DNA of 64,000 nt from Paulinella micropora (lineage: Eukaryota; Cercozoa; Imbricatea; Euglyphida). The notes beneath the pieces are model-generated. The model was not told where the DNA came from. It did no database searches and was given only the letters and a program-made list of their open reading frames with translations. Positions 45,376 through 55,581 of this stretch are shown here, piece by piece. The position numbers were made by a program, and so were the translations under genes. Within the stretch, counting starts at the first letter, position 1; each line of letters begins with the position of its first letter. Where the stretch lies: assembly GCA_009731375.1 (NCBI GenBank), contig BJOX01000205.1, forward strand, positions 744,982-808,981, in the 5' to 3' direction.

Positions 45376-46002
45376 ATGGGCGGACGACGCTCGCGGACAG
45401 CTGTGCGCAGTGGTGCCTGGCTGGCTTTTGATTGCGTAATCTGGGGCCTGCTGCTCGATACCCTGCCGGCCCGGGATAGTCTGAACCTCATTCGCTTTCT
45501 TTACGAGCATTGCCGGTCCGCACGTCCCAGCAAACGGAGGAAGTTGGACGTTGCAGCCTCTAGTCCCTTGCTCAACCTAGTGCGGCGCCGCGCCGGGCTC
45601 CTGCTACAAAGACCCTCCGACCCCGTCAGCAAGCTTGTGCAGCGTATTGGCAAGCTCTGCAGCCGCTGCCTGGTCCCGGCGCTGCCACAGTCGCGGCTTA
45701 GCTTGTGTGCGGAACACGAACTGGCAGAGCCCGCGCCCTGCGTCGCCAGACTGTTGGACATGCGGCGGGTGCTAAGCGTGCCGGCCACCGCGGCTAGTTT
45801 TGCGTCCTGCTGCGCTAGCTTTGCGTGGTACAACGGCCGGCTAGTGCCCCGCTACCAGGAACTCCTGAGGGCCTGTCAAGAGGCGGGCGTGCGCTGCCGG
45901 ACGATTGGTGGCGTGTTGTACGTGTGCCACGTGGACGCCCCGCGCGCCTGTGCGCAGTTGTGGCGAGTCCGCCACCCGGCGATCTACAGCGCGTGTGCGT
46001 AA
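45376..46002 (+). CDS. Small uncharacterised protein
   Basis: 208 codons starting MGGRRSRTAVRSG. The frame is open 34 codons further upstream, but that part is derived from poly-pyrimidine DNA, so the internal ATG is preferred. It has a hydrophobic patch near the N-terminus, an RPSKRRKLD cluster that could act as a nuclear signal, and evenly spread Cys residues. No family recognised. It converges on the next gene with only 80 bp between stops. Confidence 0.6.
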   Translation: MGGRRSRTAVRSGAWLAFDCVIWGLLLDTLPARDSLNLIRFLYEHCRSARPSKRRKLDVAASSPLLNLVRRRAGLLLQRPSDPVSKLVQRIGKLCSRCLVPALPQSRLSLCAEHELAEPAPCVARLLDMRRVLSVPATAASFASCCASFAWYNGRLVPRYQELLRACQEAGVRCRTIGGVLYVCHVDAPRACAQLWRVRHPAIYSACA

Positions 46003-46082
46003 CTAAAGCAACGCCCCTCCCCCCCCCCTTTTCTTCTTCTTCCTCCTGCGCGGGACTGAGCCTTCCCCCCCCCCCGACGATC

Positions 46083-48599
46083 TTAAAGTCGCTGCTGCTC
46101 TGTTTCGGCCGAAATTAATTCTCGGACGGGTGCTGCCGCTCCGCTGCGCTCTTGTTCCTGGTTCGTACCCACTGGCGGCGGGGCGCGCAAGCGCACGGTT
46201 CGTGGCTTCCGTGCCTTGTTCTTCTTTCTGCTCTCTATCCTACCTCCTAGCTCCAGGAGAGCTCGTCTGCCCGGCCCGGGCAAAACGGCAATCGCTTGCA
46301 ACTGTTGGGTTACGAGTTCTTGCATCGGACCGTCCTTCGCCAGCTCAGCCCTGAAAGAGCCTTGGCGGAGTGTAACGAAATCAGCGGTCTCCTTGGCGTC
46401 CCAGTCGTAATCAACGAGCACTAGATCATGTTCCTCGAAATCTCTGCCTTCTATCGCCTGCAGGTAAAATCTATTGGTCTCGTCCACCACAATCCTGGCA
46501 TTGACGTACTTGTCGACAGTGGTGCCTAGCGCACAGTGAGCGAGCAGAGAGGTCGGGATCGGCTTTTTGGCGCCGATGATGCCCGCGTGGGGTGCGCCGG
46601 TGAGATTAGGCTGGCGGTAGTGTGGAACGAAGTATTCGTCTTTGCGGTTCCAGCCCCACATCCTGGTGTCTTGCTCGCGCGGCCAAAGCTCGGCGAGTCG
46701 TTTGCCTACGCCGGACATGCTGACCTGGCCGCCGTCTCCGTCGTCTTGCTTACGAGCTCTTTCTTGTTTGCCCCTTTTTGGCTTCCTGCGAGACCTCCTC
46801 GACGTTGCTTGCTCGTCGTCTTCGCGTGGGGCGTCCGGTTTTCTGGTTCTTTTGTCGAGAATCGCAGGGAACTCCGCTATCACGAGGTTGTCGGAAGATT
46901 TGATTTTCCGTCTGGCGACCAGCGCAAAGTTGAAGGGGCGCCAGAACACTACATAAAAAAACTGGTCGCAAGACACTATCGTGCCTGACCGAGCGCTGCG
47001 GTCATACCAGCCCTTCTGGTCGTTGATCCAGATAGTGTATTGCTGACGTCTTCTGTCAGGATCAAAACGCTCACAAATGTTAACTAGCGGATGTATTTTC
47101 TTTTTAAAAGCGTCTTCTATGCGCTTGTAAGCCTTGGTGTAAGAGTCTCGCGGTTCCCCCCGGGTAGCTTTCAAAGTGCTGATCTTTTCCTCTGTACTGT
47201 CTGCATAAGTTACTTGCCAACAGATGGCCTGGCCGTAAATACGGCAGAATGCAGACTTGTGCCTGTAGACCCGGTTCTGCCTCCAGATGTCCAGTGCCAG
47301 GCCGAAGTTGCGCCCGCTCGCTATGCCAAGTCCGGCCAGCTTGGTTTTTTCTTTGTCCGCACAGCGAAGCGCGAATATTTCGAACTCGTCTACCAGGCGT
47401 TGAAAATACTGCCCCGGCATGCACACGAGACACACAAATGAATTGTGAAACATTTCTTTTCGTGCCTGGTCAGTTCTTGGGGTTTCAAAGAACTTGAGGT
47501 CGCAGCACGAGACTTGCGCTAATTCCGCCGGTGAGAATTCATCCAGCCCGTTCTCTTCGAAATGTACAAGCACGATCTTGCTGGTTCCACAAATCTCGGC
47601 CAGGGTTCGGATGTCCCAGTAAAGAGAGGGGGCAAGCCCGGGCAGGAAACGCGTAGAATTGTGGACATGCGATTTCCTTGGCACCTGCGAGGGCAAGGAA
47701 GAGAACGGTGCGCGCGGCAGTGCCTGTCTTTGCTGCTTCTCTTCTCTGGCGTCGTCACAGCCGTAGTCCCAGAACAGTTGGGCACCCGGAACAAACATGT
47801 CTTCTTTCCCGCTCGCACATACAAGATAGGGGCGGTACGAGGCCCGGGGCCTCTCTAAATAAAACCTACCGAATTCTTTCCTAAGCAGGGGGCCAGAGGC
47901 CGGCCGGCCCTGCAGAGCACGAATGCGTTTCTTGGAGTTAATCAGCTGGGCCGATCCTCTGTAGCGCATAGCCGGGGGCAGATGGAAGACTATAGACTTG
48001 CCGGCCTCAGCATTATTAAAAAATCTTTCCCAAGAACCATCATGTTCTGCCAAGACCACTCGGAGTATTTTTTCTTGTAGTGCCTTGTATTCTTGCAGTA
48101 GTTCGCGTCCGTCGATTCTGTTGACCATGTCCCAGCTGATCCAGTGTGATGTAGGCGTTTCAGCAGCAACCCCGTTATACATGGGGGGGTCGCGGGACGG
48201 CTGTCCATTAACAGGGGTACCAAGGCCTCTATGATGTTCTGAAACGCCGCCGTCAAAGAACATCCCGCGATGGCGCTCGTTCTGCGAGAGAGGGAGCGTA
48301 GTAAACGCGCCGAAGTTTTCATGCTGGTCATCGACGGCTACGGCAAAGACAGTGTGTCCCAAGGTACCCCTCGCATCGCCCTTGAGGTTAGGGTCCCCTT
48401 TGGTTGGCCAGCCGCTAGGCTGCGCTAGGCAAGCGCCACACGCGGGCACCGGGCGCCAGAGCTTTATCCGGTCCGGGGCGTGCGTCAACATTCCTCTCGC
48501 CAATTCAGTGTTTGCGCAGACCCGGCACACGAGATTACGTTTTTCTTCCTCTGCTGTCAACCGACGAGCCCCGTGCACCCAACGCGCTGGAATCTCCAT
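46083..48599 (-). CDS. Large protein with two SET-like motif blocks (putative lysine methyltransferase)
   Basis: 838 codons from MEIPARWVHGARRL; the frame is open 68 codons upstream, but these are low-quality sequence. Near residues 210-283 GSAQLINSKKRIRALQ is followed by PYLVCASG.. and LFWDYGCDD. Near 685-730 LAHCALGTTVDKYVNARI is followed by FYLQAIEGRDF and LVLVDYDWD. Both follow the SET order: an (I/H)N(..)C-like block, an a.rdI stretch, then DYG/DYD. Cys pairs at the N-terminus (CRVCANTE, CGACLAQ) may bind zinc. SET enzymes methylate lysines on histones and other proteins. The assignment is from motif order only, and the canonical NHSC is degenerate in both blocks, so one or both could be inactive. 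Confidence 0.5.
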   Translation of the reverse strand: MEIPARWVHGARRLTAEEEKRNLVCRVCANTELARGMLTHAPDRIKLWRPVPACGACLAQPSGWPTKGDPNLKGDARGTLGHTVFAVAVDDQHENFGAFTTLPLSQNERHRGMFFDGGVSEHHRGLGTPVNGQPSRDPPMYNGVAAETPTSHWISWDMVNRIDGRELLQEYKALQEKILRVVLAEHDGSWERFFNNAEAGKSIVFHLPPAMRYRGSAQLINSKKRIRALQGRPASGPLLRKEFGRFYLERPRASYRPYLVCASGKEDMFVPGAQLFWDYGCDDAREEKQQRQALPRAPFSSLPSQVPRKSHVHNSTRFLPGLAPSLYWDIRTLAEICGTSKIVLVHFEENGLDEFSPAELAQVSCCDLKFFETPRTDQARKEMFHNSFVCLVCMPGQYFQRLVDEFEIFALRCADKEKTKLAGLGIASGRNFGLALDIWRQNRVYRHKSAFCRIYGQAICWQVTYADSTEEKISTLKATRGEPRDSYTKAYKRIEDAFKKKIHPLVNICERFDPDRRRQQYTIWINDQKGWYDRSARSGTIVSCDQFFYVVFWRPFNFALVARRKIKSSDNLVIAEFPAILDKRTRKPDAPREDDEQATSRRSRRKPKRGKQERARKQDDGDGGQVSMSGVGKRLAELWPREQDTRMWGWNRKDEYFVPHYRQPNLTGAPHAGIIGAKKPIPTSLLAHCALGTTVDKYVNARIVVDETNRFYLQAIEGRDFEEHDLVLVDYDWDAKETADFVTLRQGSFRAELAKDGPMQELVTQQLQAIAVLPGPGRRALLELGGRIESRKKNKARKPRTVRLRAPPPVGTNQEQERSGAAAPVRELISAETEQQRL

Positions 48600-49231
48600 G
48601 GCAAAAAGAAAGCACACCGACCGGGTGGTCTGCTTTTGGGGGGTGAGGGAATTTTCGGGGCAGTGTTTCAGAAGGAGGGAAAAACGCCGGAGGAGAAAGA
48701 AAAACGCGGTCGTAAGAAAAGTGCAAGCCCGCGGATGGCAGGCAAAATTAAGTCCCCCCCTTTGCTTTCTATACGTTGCTGCTCGATTCCAAACCCCAAG
48801 CAAAAGCAGAAATCATTTCGTGGTTCCTCTCTCCCCGCCCAAACTTTTTTTACCCTTTTTTTGTTTCTTGCTAGCACAACCTTTTGGTACAAGCGACAAG
48901 AGTCTCGGCTGGGGGGGGGTGGAAAGGGTGCGGGAAGTGGATTGTGGCCAACAAGACAAGAACAAAATTGTACAAAAAAAAAGAAGAAAAGAGAGAAATA
49001 ACAATTTTAAAAAATCGACCGACTGGATCGTACGACAAGAAAAACATTTGGGTTAGGGAAATTTCTCAGGCGTCTAGTTGCCTCGAGAGCGCGATCATTT
49101 TCTAGTCCTGCAAAAATAGCGCAGCGAGCGCCAGCACACAGACAAATCAAAACCAAGGTACAAATTTAGATGAGGATAGCAGCGGGAACACAGGAGAGGA
49201 TCAAGCCGCTACTGTCCCACCAGCCCAAAGT
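48600..49231. promoter_or_regulatory. Divergent intergenic region
   Basis: 632 bp between the SET-like gene (-) and the first mucin-like gene (+). Purine/pyrimidine-rich with poly-A and poly-G runs. Likely holds both promoters; no defined motif recognised and no further gene supported. Confidence 0.35.
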
Positions 49232-50146
49232 ATGTCTAAAAGCAGGTCGCCTGTAAACTCCGCGACCCCTACGGTCTCCACATCTGGTTCGGCGAGCCTC
49301 TCCGTTACGCCTACGGTCTCTACATCTAGTTCGGCGAGCCGTTCCGCGACGCCTACGGTCTCTACATCTAGTTCGACAAGCCTCTCCGTTACGCCTACGG
49401 TCTCCGCATCTAGTTCGACGACCCCCACGGTCTCCACATCTAGTTCAGCGAGCCTCTCCGTTACGCCTACGGTCTCCGCATCTAGTTCGGCGAGCTTCTC
49501 AGCGACGCCTACGGTCTCTACATCTAGTTCGACGAGCCGTTCCGCGACCCCCACGGTCTCCACATCTAGTTCGGCGAGCTTCTCAGCGACGCCTACGGTC
49601 TCTACATCTAGTTCGACGACCCCCACGGTCTCCACATCTAGTTCGGCGAGCCTCTCCGTTACGCCTACGGTCTCCGCATCTAGTTCGGNNNNNNNNNNAC
49701 AGCCTTACGCGGGCCTCCTTGTGTTGCGGTGCCATTCGCCAAGGCTACAGCGAATAGTGTGGTACAGCCTGTACTGCCTGCTGGGCATTTGCGGCGTAGC
49801 CTCGGAGGTGCCCTGGACAACCTTGGCGGAAGTGGCCTGGTTGCTTCTGCTGGCCTGTCTGTTCCGCGGCCGGGACTGGCAGCCCATCGTTATGCTTGCA
49901 AGCTCTTGTGTTACTGGTTTTTTCTGGTATACCGAACGGCTTGTATGGTGCCTTGCGCTAGCCGCTCTATCGGAGGCTGCTTTCTTTCTGTGGTTACAAC
50001 GAGAGGAGCGGCCGACAGTTGCGCAAGGCACCCGAGACACGCAGCCGGACTACCCTGCCCCTATTAGCTTCCGGAACTTGCAGAGCTTTATCGCTGCCGA
50101 TACACTCGACGAAGACTCGGACGATGAAACAAACACCTTGCTGTGA
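49232..50146 (+). CDS. Ser/Thr-repeat (mucin-like) multi-span membrane protein
   Basis: Starts MSKSRSPVNSATP and runs into tandem PTVSTSSSASLSVT units (14 residues, with 10-residue short forms), encoded by a 42/30 bp minisatellite. The unit is rich in Ser and Thr, typical of O-glycosylated stalks. A 10-N gap (49689-49698) sits at the end of the repeat, so repeat number and frame continuity are uncertain. After it come about four hydrophobic spans (from VWYSLYCLLGICGVA to LALAALSEAAFFLWL) and an acidic tail (DTLDEDSDDETNTLL). No signal peptide is seen; the repeat could face either side of the membrane. Confidence 0.6.
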   Translation: MSKSRSPVNSATPTVSTSGSASLSVTPTVSTSSSASRSATPTVSTSSSTSLSVTPTVSASSSTTPTVSTSSSASLSVTPTVSASSSASFSATPTVSTSSSTSRSATPTVSTSSSASFSATPTVSTSSSTTPTVSTSSSASLSVTPTVSASSSXXXXQPYAGLLVLRCHSPRLQRIVWYSLYCLLGICGVASEVPWTTLAEVAWLLLLACLFRGRDWQPIVMLASSCVTGFFWYTERLVWCLALAALSEAAFFLWLQREERPTVAQGTRDTQPDYPAPISFRNLQSFIAADTLDEDSDDETNTLL

Positions 50147-50614
50147 AAACAAGCGAGACAAAAAAAGAGGGGGGAGGAAGAAAGTCTTTCGTGGAGCGGC
50201 TTGCGGAGTGGTTGGCCAAGGATGCACACTCTCTCGCTTTTCGTTGCCTTGCCAAGGACCAGCTGTACGAGGTGCGCGGTAAAAGGGGGGGAGGGTTGCT
50301 ATTCCCCCCTGGCTCTCCCGCACAAAGTTTTTAGCAGCGGAGCAAGACAAAGGGAGGGAGTGAGAGGGGGGGGGGCGGGGGAAGGGAATGGAGGGCAGGA
50401 AGGTCGGTGAAAAAAAAAGACGCTGTTTGCGCGGGAGGGCTCTAGGAGAGCACAAAACGAATGTGTACCGAAACCGACAACCAAAATCTGTCTTTGTGCA
50501 CAGTAAAGAACAATGAGACCAAAAAGATTAAAGGCAAACAAATTGTAGTCGGGGTTGGGAGCAATCTTAGCCCATTCCTAGTGTTATGCTTTGACACGCA
50601 AAGGGGGCTTGGTA
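50147..50614. other. Intergenic, purine-rich
   Basis: Poly-A and poly-G-rich spacer between two mucin-like genes. No coding frame of note; probably contains the promoter of the next gene. Confidence 0.4.
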
Positions 50615-52765
50615 ATGTCTAAGCTACTCTGGAGAATCTCCTTTGCGCTCTGGTTACTAGCAACACGGGTGTGCGCCTTCTGTCCGTGCACGTTTGCATG
50701 CGCGGCACGTTTACGACACCAGAGTAGCCAGCTTTACAAACCCAAGGCATCGCCCGCGCCCCTGCAAACTACTTGGTCTGCGTCCCCGCCGGCTACGCCT
50801 ACGGCGCGGGCCTCACCTTCCACCTCGCCTTCGGTGTCCACTTCACTTTCGGTGTCCACTTCACTTTCGGGTTCCGCTTCACTTTCGGGTTCCACTTCAC
50901 TTTCGGGGTCCACTTCACTTTCGGGGTCCACTTCACTTTCGGGGTCCACTTCACTTTCGGGGTCCACTTCACTTTCGGTGTCCAGTGGCACTTCACTTTC
51001 GGTGTCCACCTCGCCTTCGGGTTCCACTTCACTTTCAGTGTCCACTTCACTTTCGGTGTCCACCTCGCCTTCGGGTTCCACTTCACTTTCGGTGTCCACT
51101 TCACTTTCTGTGTCCACCTCGCCTTCGGGTTCCACTTCGCCTTCGGGTTCCACTTCACTTTCGGGGTCCACTTCACTTTCGGTGTCCACTTCACTTTCGG
51201 TGTCCACTTCACTTTCGGTGTCCACCTCGCCTTCGGGTTCCACCTCGCCTTCGGGTTCCACTTCGCCTTCGGGTTCCACTTCACTTTCGGGTTCCACCTC
51301 CCCTCCTCCGGTGTCCACTTCAATTTCGGTGTCCCCGTCCACAATCCCGGCTGTTTGCACTACTGTTGTTGACGGTTACAACAGCAGCCAGTGCGGTCCC
51401 GTGCCGGGGCCCGCCGACGAAACCCTGCCCAACGCGGCCTGGCCTTCGCCGTGGCTGGAGAGTACGAGCGTGCGGATAGCAGCCCCCTTCGTCTCCCTGC
51501 GGCTCTTAGTGTCGGTGCCCCAGCCCTGGGGTACGCTGAACGCGGTTCTGGTGCAACCAACTAATTGCACCGACAACAGCACCGTAGTAGCTATCCAAAG
51601 CTCGGAACCGACCGGTTGTTTTTTCGGCACTGTCTGGCAAGCAACGGTACGCCTGACTTGCAGTTGTAGGGATTGTGGCGCGCTCGTGCTGCTGCTGCGA
51701 TCGAGCTGTACCAACGAGGCTTCCCTCACCATTGACATTCCGTTCTCGGCCCTGAACTACACCGCAACCGGGGCCGATGCCTTAATTACCTCTTGGGGGG
51801 TAGATATTGCAAGCAACGAGATCTGGAGCACGATAGAATTTCTCACCGGCTTCCACACTTCTCTCTGGCCCTGGCCGCTGGATCCAGCGCCGGGCGACGG
51901 GCTCTTCTGGGGCAGGGGAGATCTAGCGACCGCGGGGCTGTGCCCGCCCGACGTCGCCAGTTGCACTCAGCGCTGGACCAGCCGCGCCAGGCTCCTGGCC
52001 TGTGCGGGCGGGGCCTCGACCCTGCGCTATTTGCTGGGTTACGATAACCAGAACAGCACCGAGAGCGGTACGGCCAACGTGGAATTCGCCTTCCAACCCC
52101 AGAACTGGTGCTCGCTGGTCTGGCTGAACGAGGCTAACTTGTCTCTCTCGCTGGCTGATGGCAATGTTTCTGGCTGTGCGCCGGCCCAGCTGCCCCAGAC
52201 CCTAGCACTAGGCCCGAATAACCTGTTCGGGCGTACCTGTTGGCTGGCACGTTCCGAGAGCGCTTATCAACTCACGCCCGCGCAGTTCTGGCTGCAGGTC
52301 TGGGAGGAGAATGCCGGCGACCCCGCCGTTCTGCTGGCCTCGGCGGCCGGCTGGGTCAACGACACGCAACCGTCCGTTGCCTGCACACGCTTTTGTTTGG
52401 ACGACCCCTTTGTTAACATCAGCTGGCAGTGGCCGAACTCTACGCTCTGGCTAGTGCTGCGCGTAGACATTGCGTTGCAGCTACCCAGCCGGCGACGGAT
52501 GCTGGCGACGAACGCCGCCGCCAGCGCCCGTCGCAGGGTGTTCCTGGCGCGCGACGCCAGCCAATTGCTACAACAGGCCGCGGCACCCGCTCGGCCGCGG
52601 CACCGGCTCGGCCTGGAGGTTCTGGGCGTGTGCCTGTTACTTGCTCTGTGCCTCCTGGCCTGGTTCGTAGCTAGAAAAAAGACTACCAAGAAGAAGATAG
52701 ATCTCGAAGACTGTGCCAGCCGGCCTAGTGACGAGCTTTTTACGCTGGACCCCTGGAATGACTAA
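50615..52765 (+). CDS. Type I mucin-like surface glycoprotein
   Basis: 716 codons; the ATG at 50615 is chosen over an in-frame TTG 24 bases upstream because it gives a clean signal peptide (LLWRISFALWLLATRVCAF). Residues about 60-240 are tandem STSLSG/STSPSG/STSLSV hexads from an 18-bp repeat, an O-glycosylation-type stalk. Then comes an ectodomain of about 400 residues with paired Cys and many N-X-S/T sites. A single membrane span (LGVCLLLALCLLAWFVA) and a basic stop-transfer stretch (RKKTTKKK) precede a short acidic tail. This is the architecture of a viral or cellular attachment glycoprotein; no family recognised. It converges on the 880-residue gene, with AATAAA on the minus strand between them. 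Confidence 0.72.
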   Translation: MSKLLWRISFALWLLATRVCAFCPCTFACAARLRHQSSQLYKPKASPAPLQTTWSASPPATPTARASPSTSPSVSTSLSVSTSLSGSASLSGSTSLSGSTSLSGSTSLSGSTSLSGSTSLSVSSGTSLSVSTSPSGSTSLSVSTSLSVSTSPSGSTSLSVSTSLSVSTSPSGSTSPSGSTSLSGSTSLSVSTSLSVSTSLSVSTSPSGSTSPSGSTSPSGSTSLSGSTSPPPVSTSISVSPSTIPAVCTTVVDGYNSSQCGPVPGPADETLPNAAWPSPWLESTSVRIAAPFVSLRLLVSVPQPWGTLNAVLVQPTNCTDNSTVVAIQSSEPTGCFFGTVWQATVRLTCSCRDCGALVLLLRSSCTNEASLTIDIPFSALNYTATGADALITSWGVDIASNEIWSTIEFLTGFHTSLWPWPLDPAPGDGLFWGRGDLATAGLCPPDVASCTQRWTSRARLLACAGGASTLRYLLGYDNQNSTESGTANVEFAFQPQNWCSLVWLNEANLSLSLADGNVSGCAPAQLPQTLALGPNNLFGRTCWLARSESAYQLTPAQFWLQVWEENAGDPAVLLASAAGWVNDTQPSVACTRFCLDDPFVNISWQWPNSTLWLVLRVDIALQLPSRRRMLATNAAASARRRVFLARDASQLLQQAAAPARPRHRLGLEVLGVCLLLALCLLAWFVARKKTTKKKIDLEDCASRPSDELFTLDPWND

Positions 52766-52938
52766 CTACAGTCCTCGCTTCCTTTGAGAAAAGAGAGAGA
52801 GAGAGAGAGGCAGGCCGCGTATTTGACGAGTAAAAAAAAAAAGGGGGACAAAAAACTATAGCGGCATGTTTTTTATTCAAAGTGTTTTTTGCGCCAAAAT
52901 TTCTTTTAATCAACCTTTTTAAAAAAAAAACAACGTGG

Positions 52939-55581
52939 CTAGCCTGGCGGAGGATTACGAGTAGCAACCTGGTCCGACTCTGCACTAGGGGACAGCAAAG
53001 ATTCGGACAAATCGTCCTCGTCCTGGAAAGGCGTGGCGGGGCCCGCAGCGGCGCGACTGGGCGGGAGCTGGCACACCCAGTCGCCCTCTACGTACAGGCC
53101 ATTCGTGGCCTCCCCCCCGGGCGCGCGCCCGGGCGCGCTCTCCTGCCCCCTGAATTCTCGCTTGAGGCTCAAGAAGGCCGTGGGCAAGGGCGCGGACGAC
53201 GGCGTAGACAGCCCCGCCAGCTCGTCCACGCACGCCGAGTTCCAGTGCGCCGCCAGGCCGTGCAGCCTGTTCTTGGGCGCTTCAAACGCGCAAACTTCGT
53301 AGTGGGGGGCCGCATAGTCCGGCGCAGGCACGTACAGGAAATCGCCCCCGGCGTGCACGGTCCCCGGCACGCCGAGCCGCAGCTTTTCACCGACGAGGCC
53401 CAGGAGCTCCTGGCTCAGCTTCTGCGTCGGCGCTATAGTCAAGGGCCGGCCGGCCCTGGCGCAGATGTTTTGTAAGTACGTGAGGGCCCTCTCGATCTGC
53501 GTTTGTCCGGGTTCCTGCAACAGGTCATGGACGGGCTTGAGCCTGCGGCGGTACAGCTCGACGCAGGCCCCCGCCCACTGATCACTCGTTTGGCGGTCCA
53601 CGTCGCCCCACAGGGGGTGCTCGGCCACGACATCCAGCAGCCTCAGCACCGGGTGCTGGCGGCGGTCCGGCGCCCAGCCACCGTGTGCGACAGTACACTG
53701 TTCTTCTAGCATGGCCAACGCCGAGGGGCTGGCCGAGCAGATCTCCTCCGTGTTCAGCCCGTGCAGACTGCACACCTCGTCCTCTTCTAGGTACAACAAG
53801 ACCCCCAGGGCGCAGCCCTCCAGCCACCGGGACAGCCTGTGTACCAGCAGCCGCCGGAGTGCCGAGAAGGGCTCCTCCAGCGTGTAGCACGACGACGCAA
53901 ACAGTAGCAGCTGCACGGACCGGAAGTGCGGCGAAAGGCCGTGCCCGCCGTGCGAGGGCCCCGCCAGGCAGGCGTAGCGCTTGCAGAGCTCCCCGACCCG
54001 GAAGTCTGCTTGGGGGTACAGCGCGGCCCGCGGCGCTGGCTCGCCATTGTCCGGCTGCTGCTTCTTCTTCTGGCTGCCGGCCTGCTTCTGTTCACCAGCG
54101 CGCAGGCGCTTGTCCACCGAGTCCCGCAGCTTCGTGAACATCTTTTGCGTGGCCGGGAGCTCCCTCAGCGGGTCCGCCTGCAGGGCGCCCCTGAGCTTCT
54201 CTAACACTTCGGGCGAGAAGTCTTCGCTGCCCTTCTTGCTAAAGTACTGCGCGCCCTTGACCACCCGGTTGTTCTCCATGAGGTGCAGGCGTTTCTTCGC
54301 TTCTGCCGGCGGCAGCGGGCCGATGAACATTTTCTCCGTGTCCAGCAGCGCCAGCGGGTACTCGTCGCCGACGTCACAGGACTTCTGCGTGCACTTGTGC
54401 CGGCCGGCGGTGTGCATCCTTTCGCAGACCAGCCGGTGCGCGTCTACCGCGAACACCAGCACGAGGTTGTGCGCGCTGACGAACGTGCACGTGACGCAAC
54501 CGTGCAGGCCGTTCATGGTCTCCGGCTTGCGCAGGGGGGACTGCCTCCCGCCCTGGTCGAAGAAGTACTTCTCGTTCGGGTCGAACACGGCCAGGGCGTC
54601 GCACAGGCGCGACACTAGCGAAAGCACCGACTCCAGCACCAGACACAGCTGGCCCTCGCTCCTGGCCTCGCGCTGCAGCCAGTCGACGAACGTCATTTCG
54701 CCGTCGGTAGCCAGGTACACGGTGTTCAGCACGTAGAAACCCGTCGGGAAAAAGTTGAGCGAGCGAGGCAAGCTCTTGTTCGTGCCCTCGGACTTGGGGT
54801 CCACCGCCACGTACAGGCGGTTGTCGGACTTGGCGCCCAGGCGGGCCTGGTGCGAGCTAGTCAACAAACCCTGCACCAGCGCCGGCACGCTGGTGCTCAC
54901 CAGGCCGGCGCGTACGCAGTGTTCCAGCCACGCCATCAGCGGCCCCGCCGATTTCTCGCCCAGGGTTTCGTCGGCCTTGTCCGCCAGGTTCACCACAAAC
55001 GTGTTCTTGACCACCTGGCGGCACACCGAGTAGCGCGCCAGGCACAGCCGCAGCAGCGCCATGGTGTGCAGGTGGTCCGCCAGCAGCGACGCGCCCTCCG
55101 CCGAGCCCTTGGTGAACTCGGTCGTTCGTTCGGGCAGCACGGGCTCGCATTCCGACCACGACACGAAGTGGCTCTGCAGGGTCGCGCGCAGCACCACGCG
55201 GGAGGCCCTGCCCCGCTTCGAGGTCAGCTGGGTCGACGCCAGCCCGTACTCCTGCAGCGACAGGCCTTCGGTGACCAGCACGTTCGCCGTGGGCGACCGC
55301 GCCAGCAACGACGGGTGGAGCACGAAGTCCTTGCTCCTGCCGCGTGCGGCGCCCACGAAGTTCTTGCACGACACCTGCGCGAAGTCGCCCCCGGGGATGG
55401 GCTGTTCGACGCTGAGGACATCGGCCCGCGCGCCCTCGCGCAAGGTCTTGTGGTTGCGCAGCCGCATGAACTTGCCGGGCGAGTCTTCGCATAGTGTACT
55501 AACGCTTTGGAGAAACTCGCGCTCCTTGTGGGTTATGGTCCAATAGCTGTTGGCGGGGAGATTCGTACACAGGCGTGACAT
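52939..55581 (-). CDS. Large uncharacterised protein, 880 residues
   Basis: Starts MSRLCTNLPANSYW; a further 37 in-frame codons upstream come from poly-G sequence and are unlikely. It is intracellular by appearance: no signal or membrane span. It has a Cys/His cluster near the middle (CVTCTF, CERMHTAGRHKC), a Lys/Gln-rich linker (QKQAGSQKKKQQ) near residue 515, and an acidic Ser-rich C-terminus (DEDDLSESLLSPSAES). Length and composition suggest a structural or replication-associated protein, but no family motif is recognisable. A structure prediction would be the decisive test. Confidence 0.6.
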   Translation of the reverse strand: MSRLCTNLPANSYWTITHKEREFLQSVSTLCEDSPGKFMRLRNHKTLREGARADVLSVEQPIPGGDFAQVSCKNFVGAARGRSKDFVLHPSLLARSPTANVLVTEGLSLQEYGLASTQLTSKRGRASRVVLRATLQSHFVSWSECEPVLPERTTEFTKGSAEGASLLADHLHTMALLRLCLARYSVCRQVVKNTFVVNLADKADETLGEKSAGPLMAWLEHCVRAGLVSTSVPALVQGLLTSSHQARLGAKSDNRLYVAVDPKSEGTNKSLPRSLNFFPTGFYVLNTVYLATDGEMTFVDWLQREARSEGQLCLVLESVLSLVSRLCDALAVFDPNEKYFFDQGGRQSPLRKPETMNGLHGCVTCTFVSAHNLVLVFAVDAHRLVCERMHTAGRHKCTQKSCDVGDEYPLALLDTEKMFIGPLPPAEAKKRLHLMENNRVVKGAQYFSKKGSEDFSPEVLEKLRGALQADPLRELPATQKMFTKLRDSVDKRLRAGEQKQAGSQKKKQQPDNGEPAPRAALYPQADFRVGELCKRYACLAGPSHGGHGLSPHFRSVQLLLFASSCYTLEEPFSALRRLLVHRLSRWLEGCALGVLLYLEEDEVCSLHGLNTEEICSASPSALAMLEEQCTVAHGGWAPDRRQHPVLRLLDVVAEHPLWGDVDRQTSDQWAGACVELYRRRLKPVHDLLQEPGQTQIERALTYLQNICARAGRPLTIAPTQKLSQELLGLVGEKLRLGVPGTVHAGGDFLYVPAPDYAAPHYEVCAFEAPKNRLHGLAAHWNSACVDELAGLSTPSSAPLPTAFLSLKREFRGQESAPGRAPGGEATNGLYVEGDWVCQLPPSRAAAGPATPFQDEDDLSESLLSPSAESDQVATRNPPPG

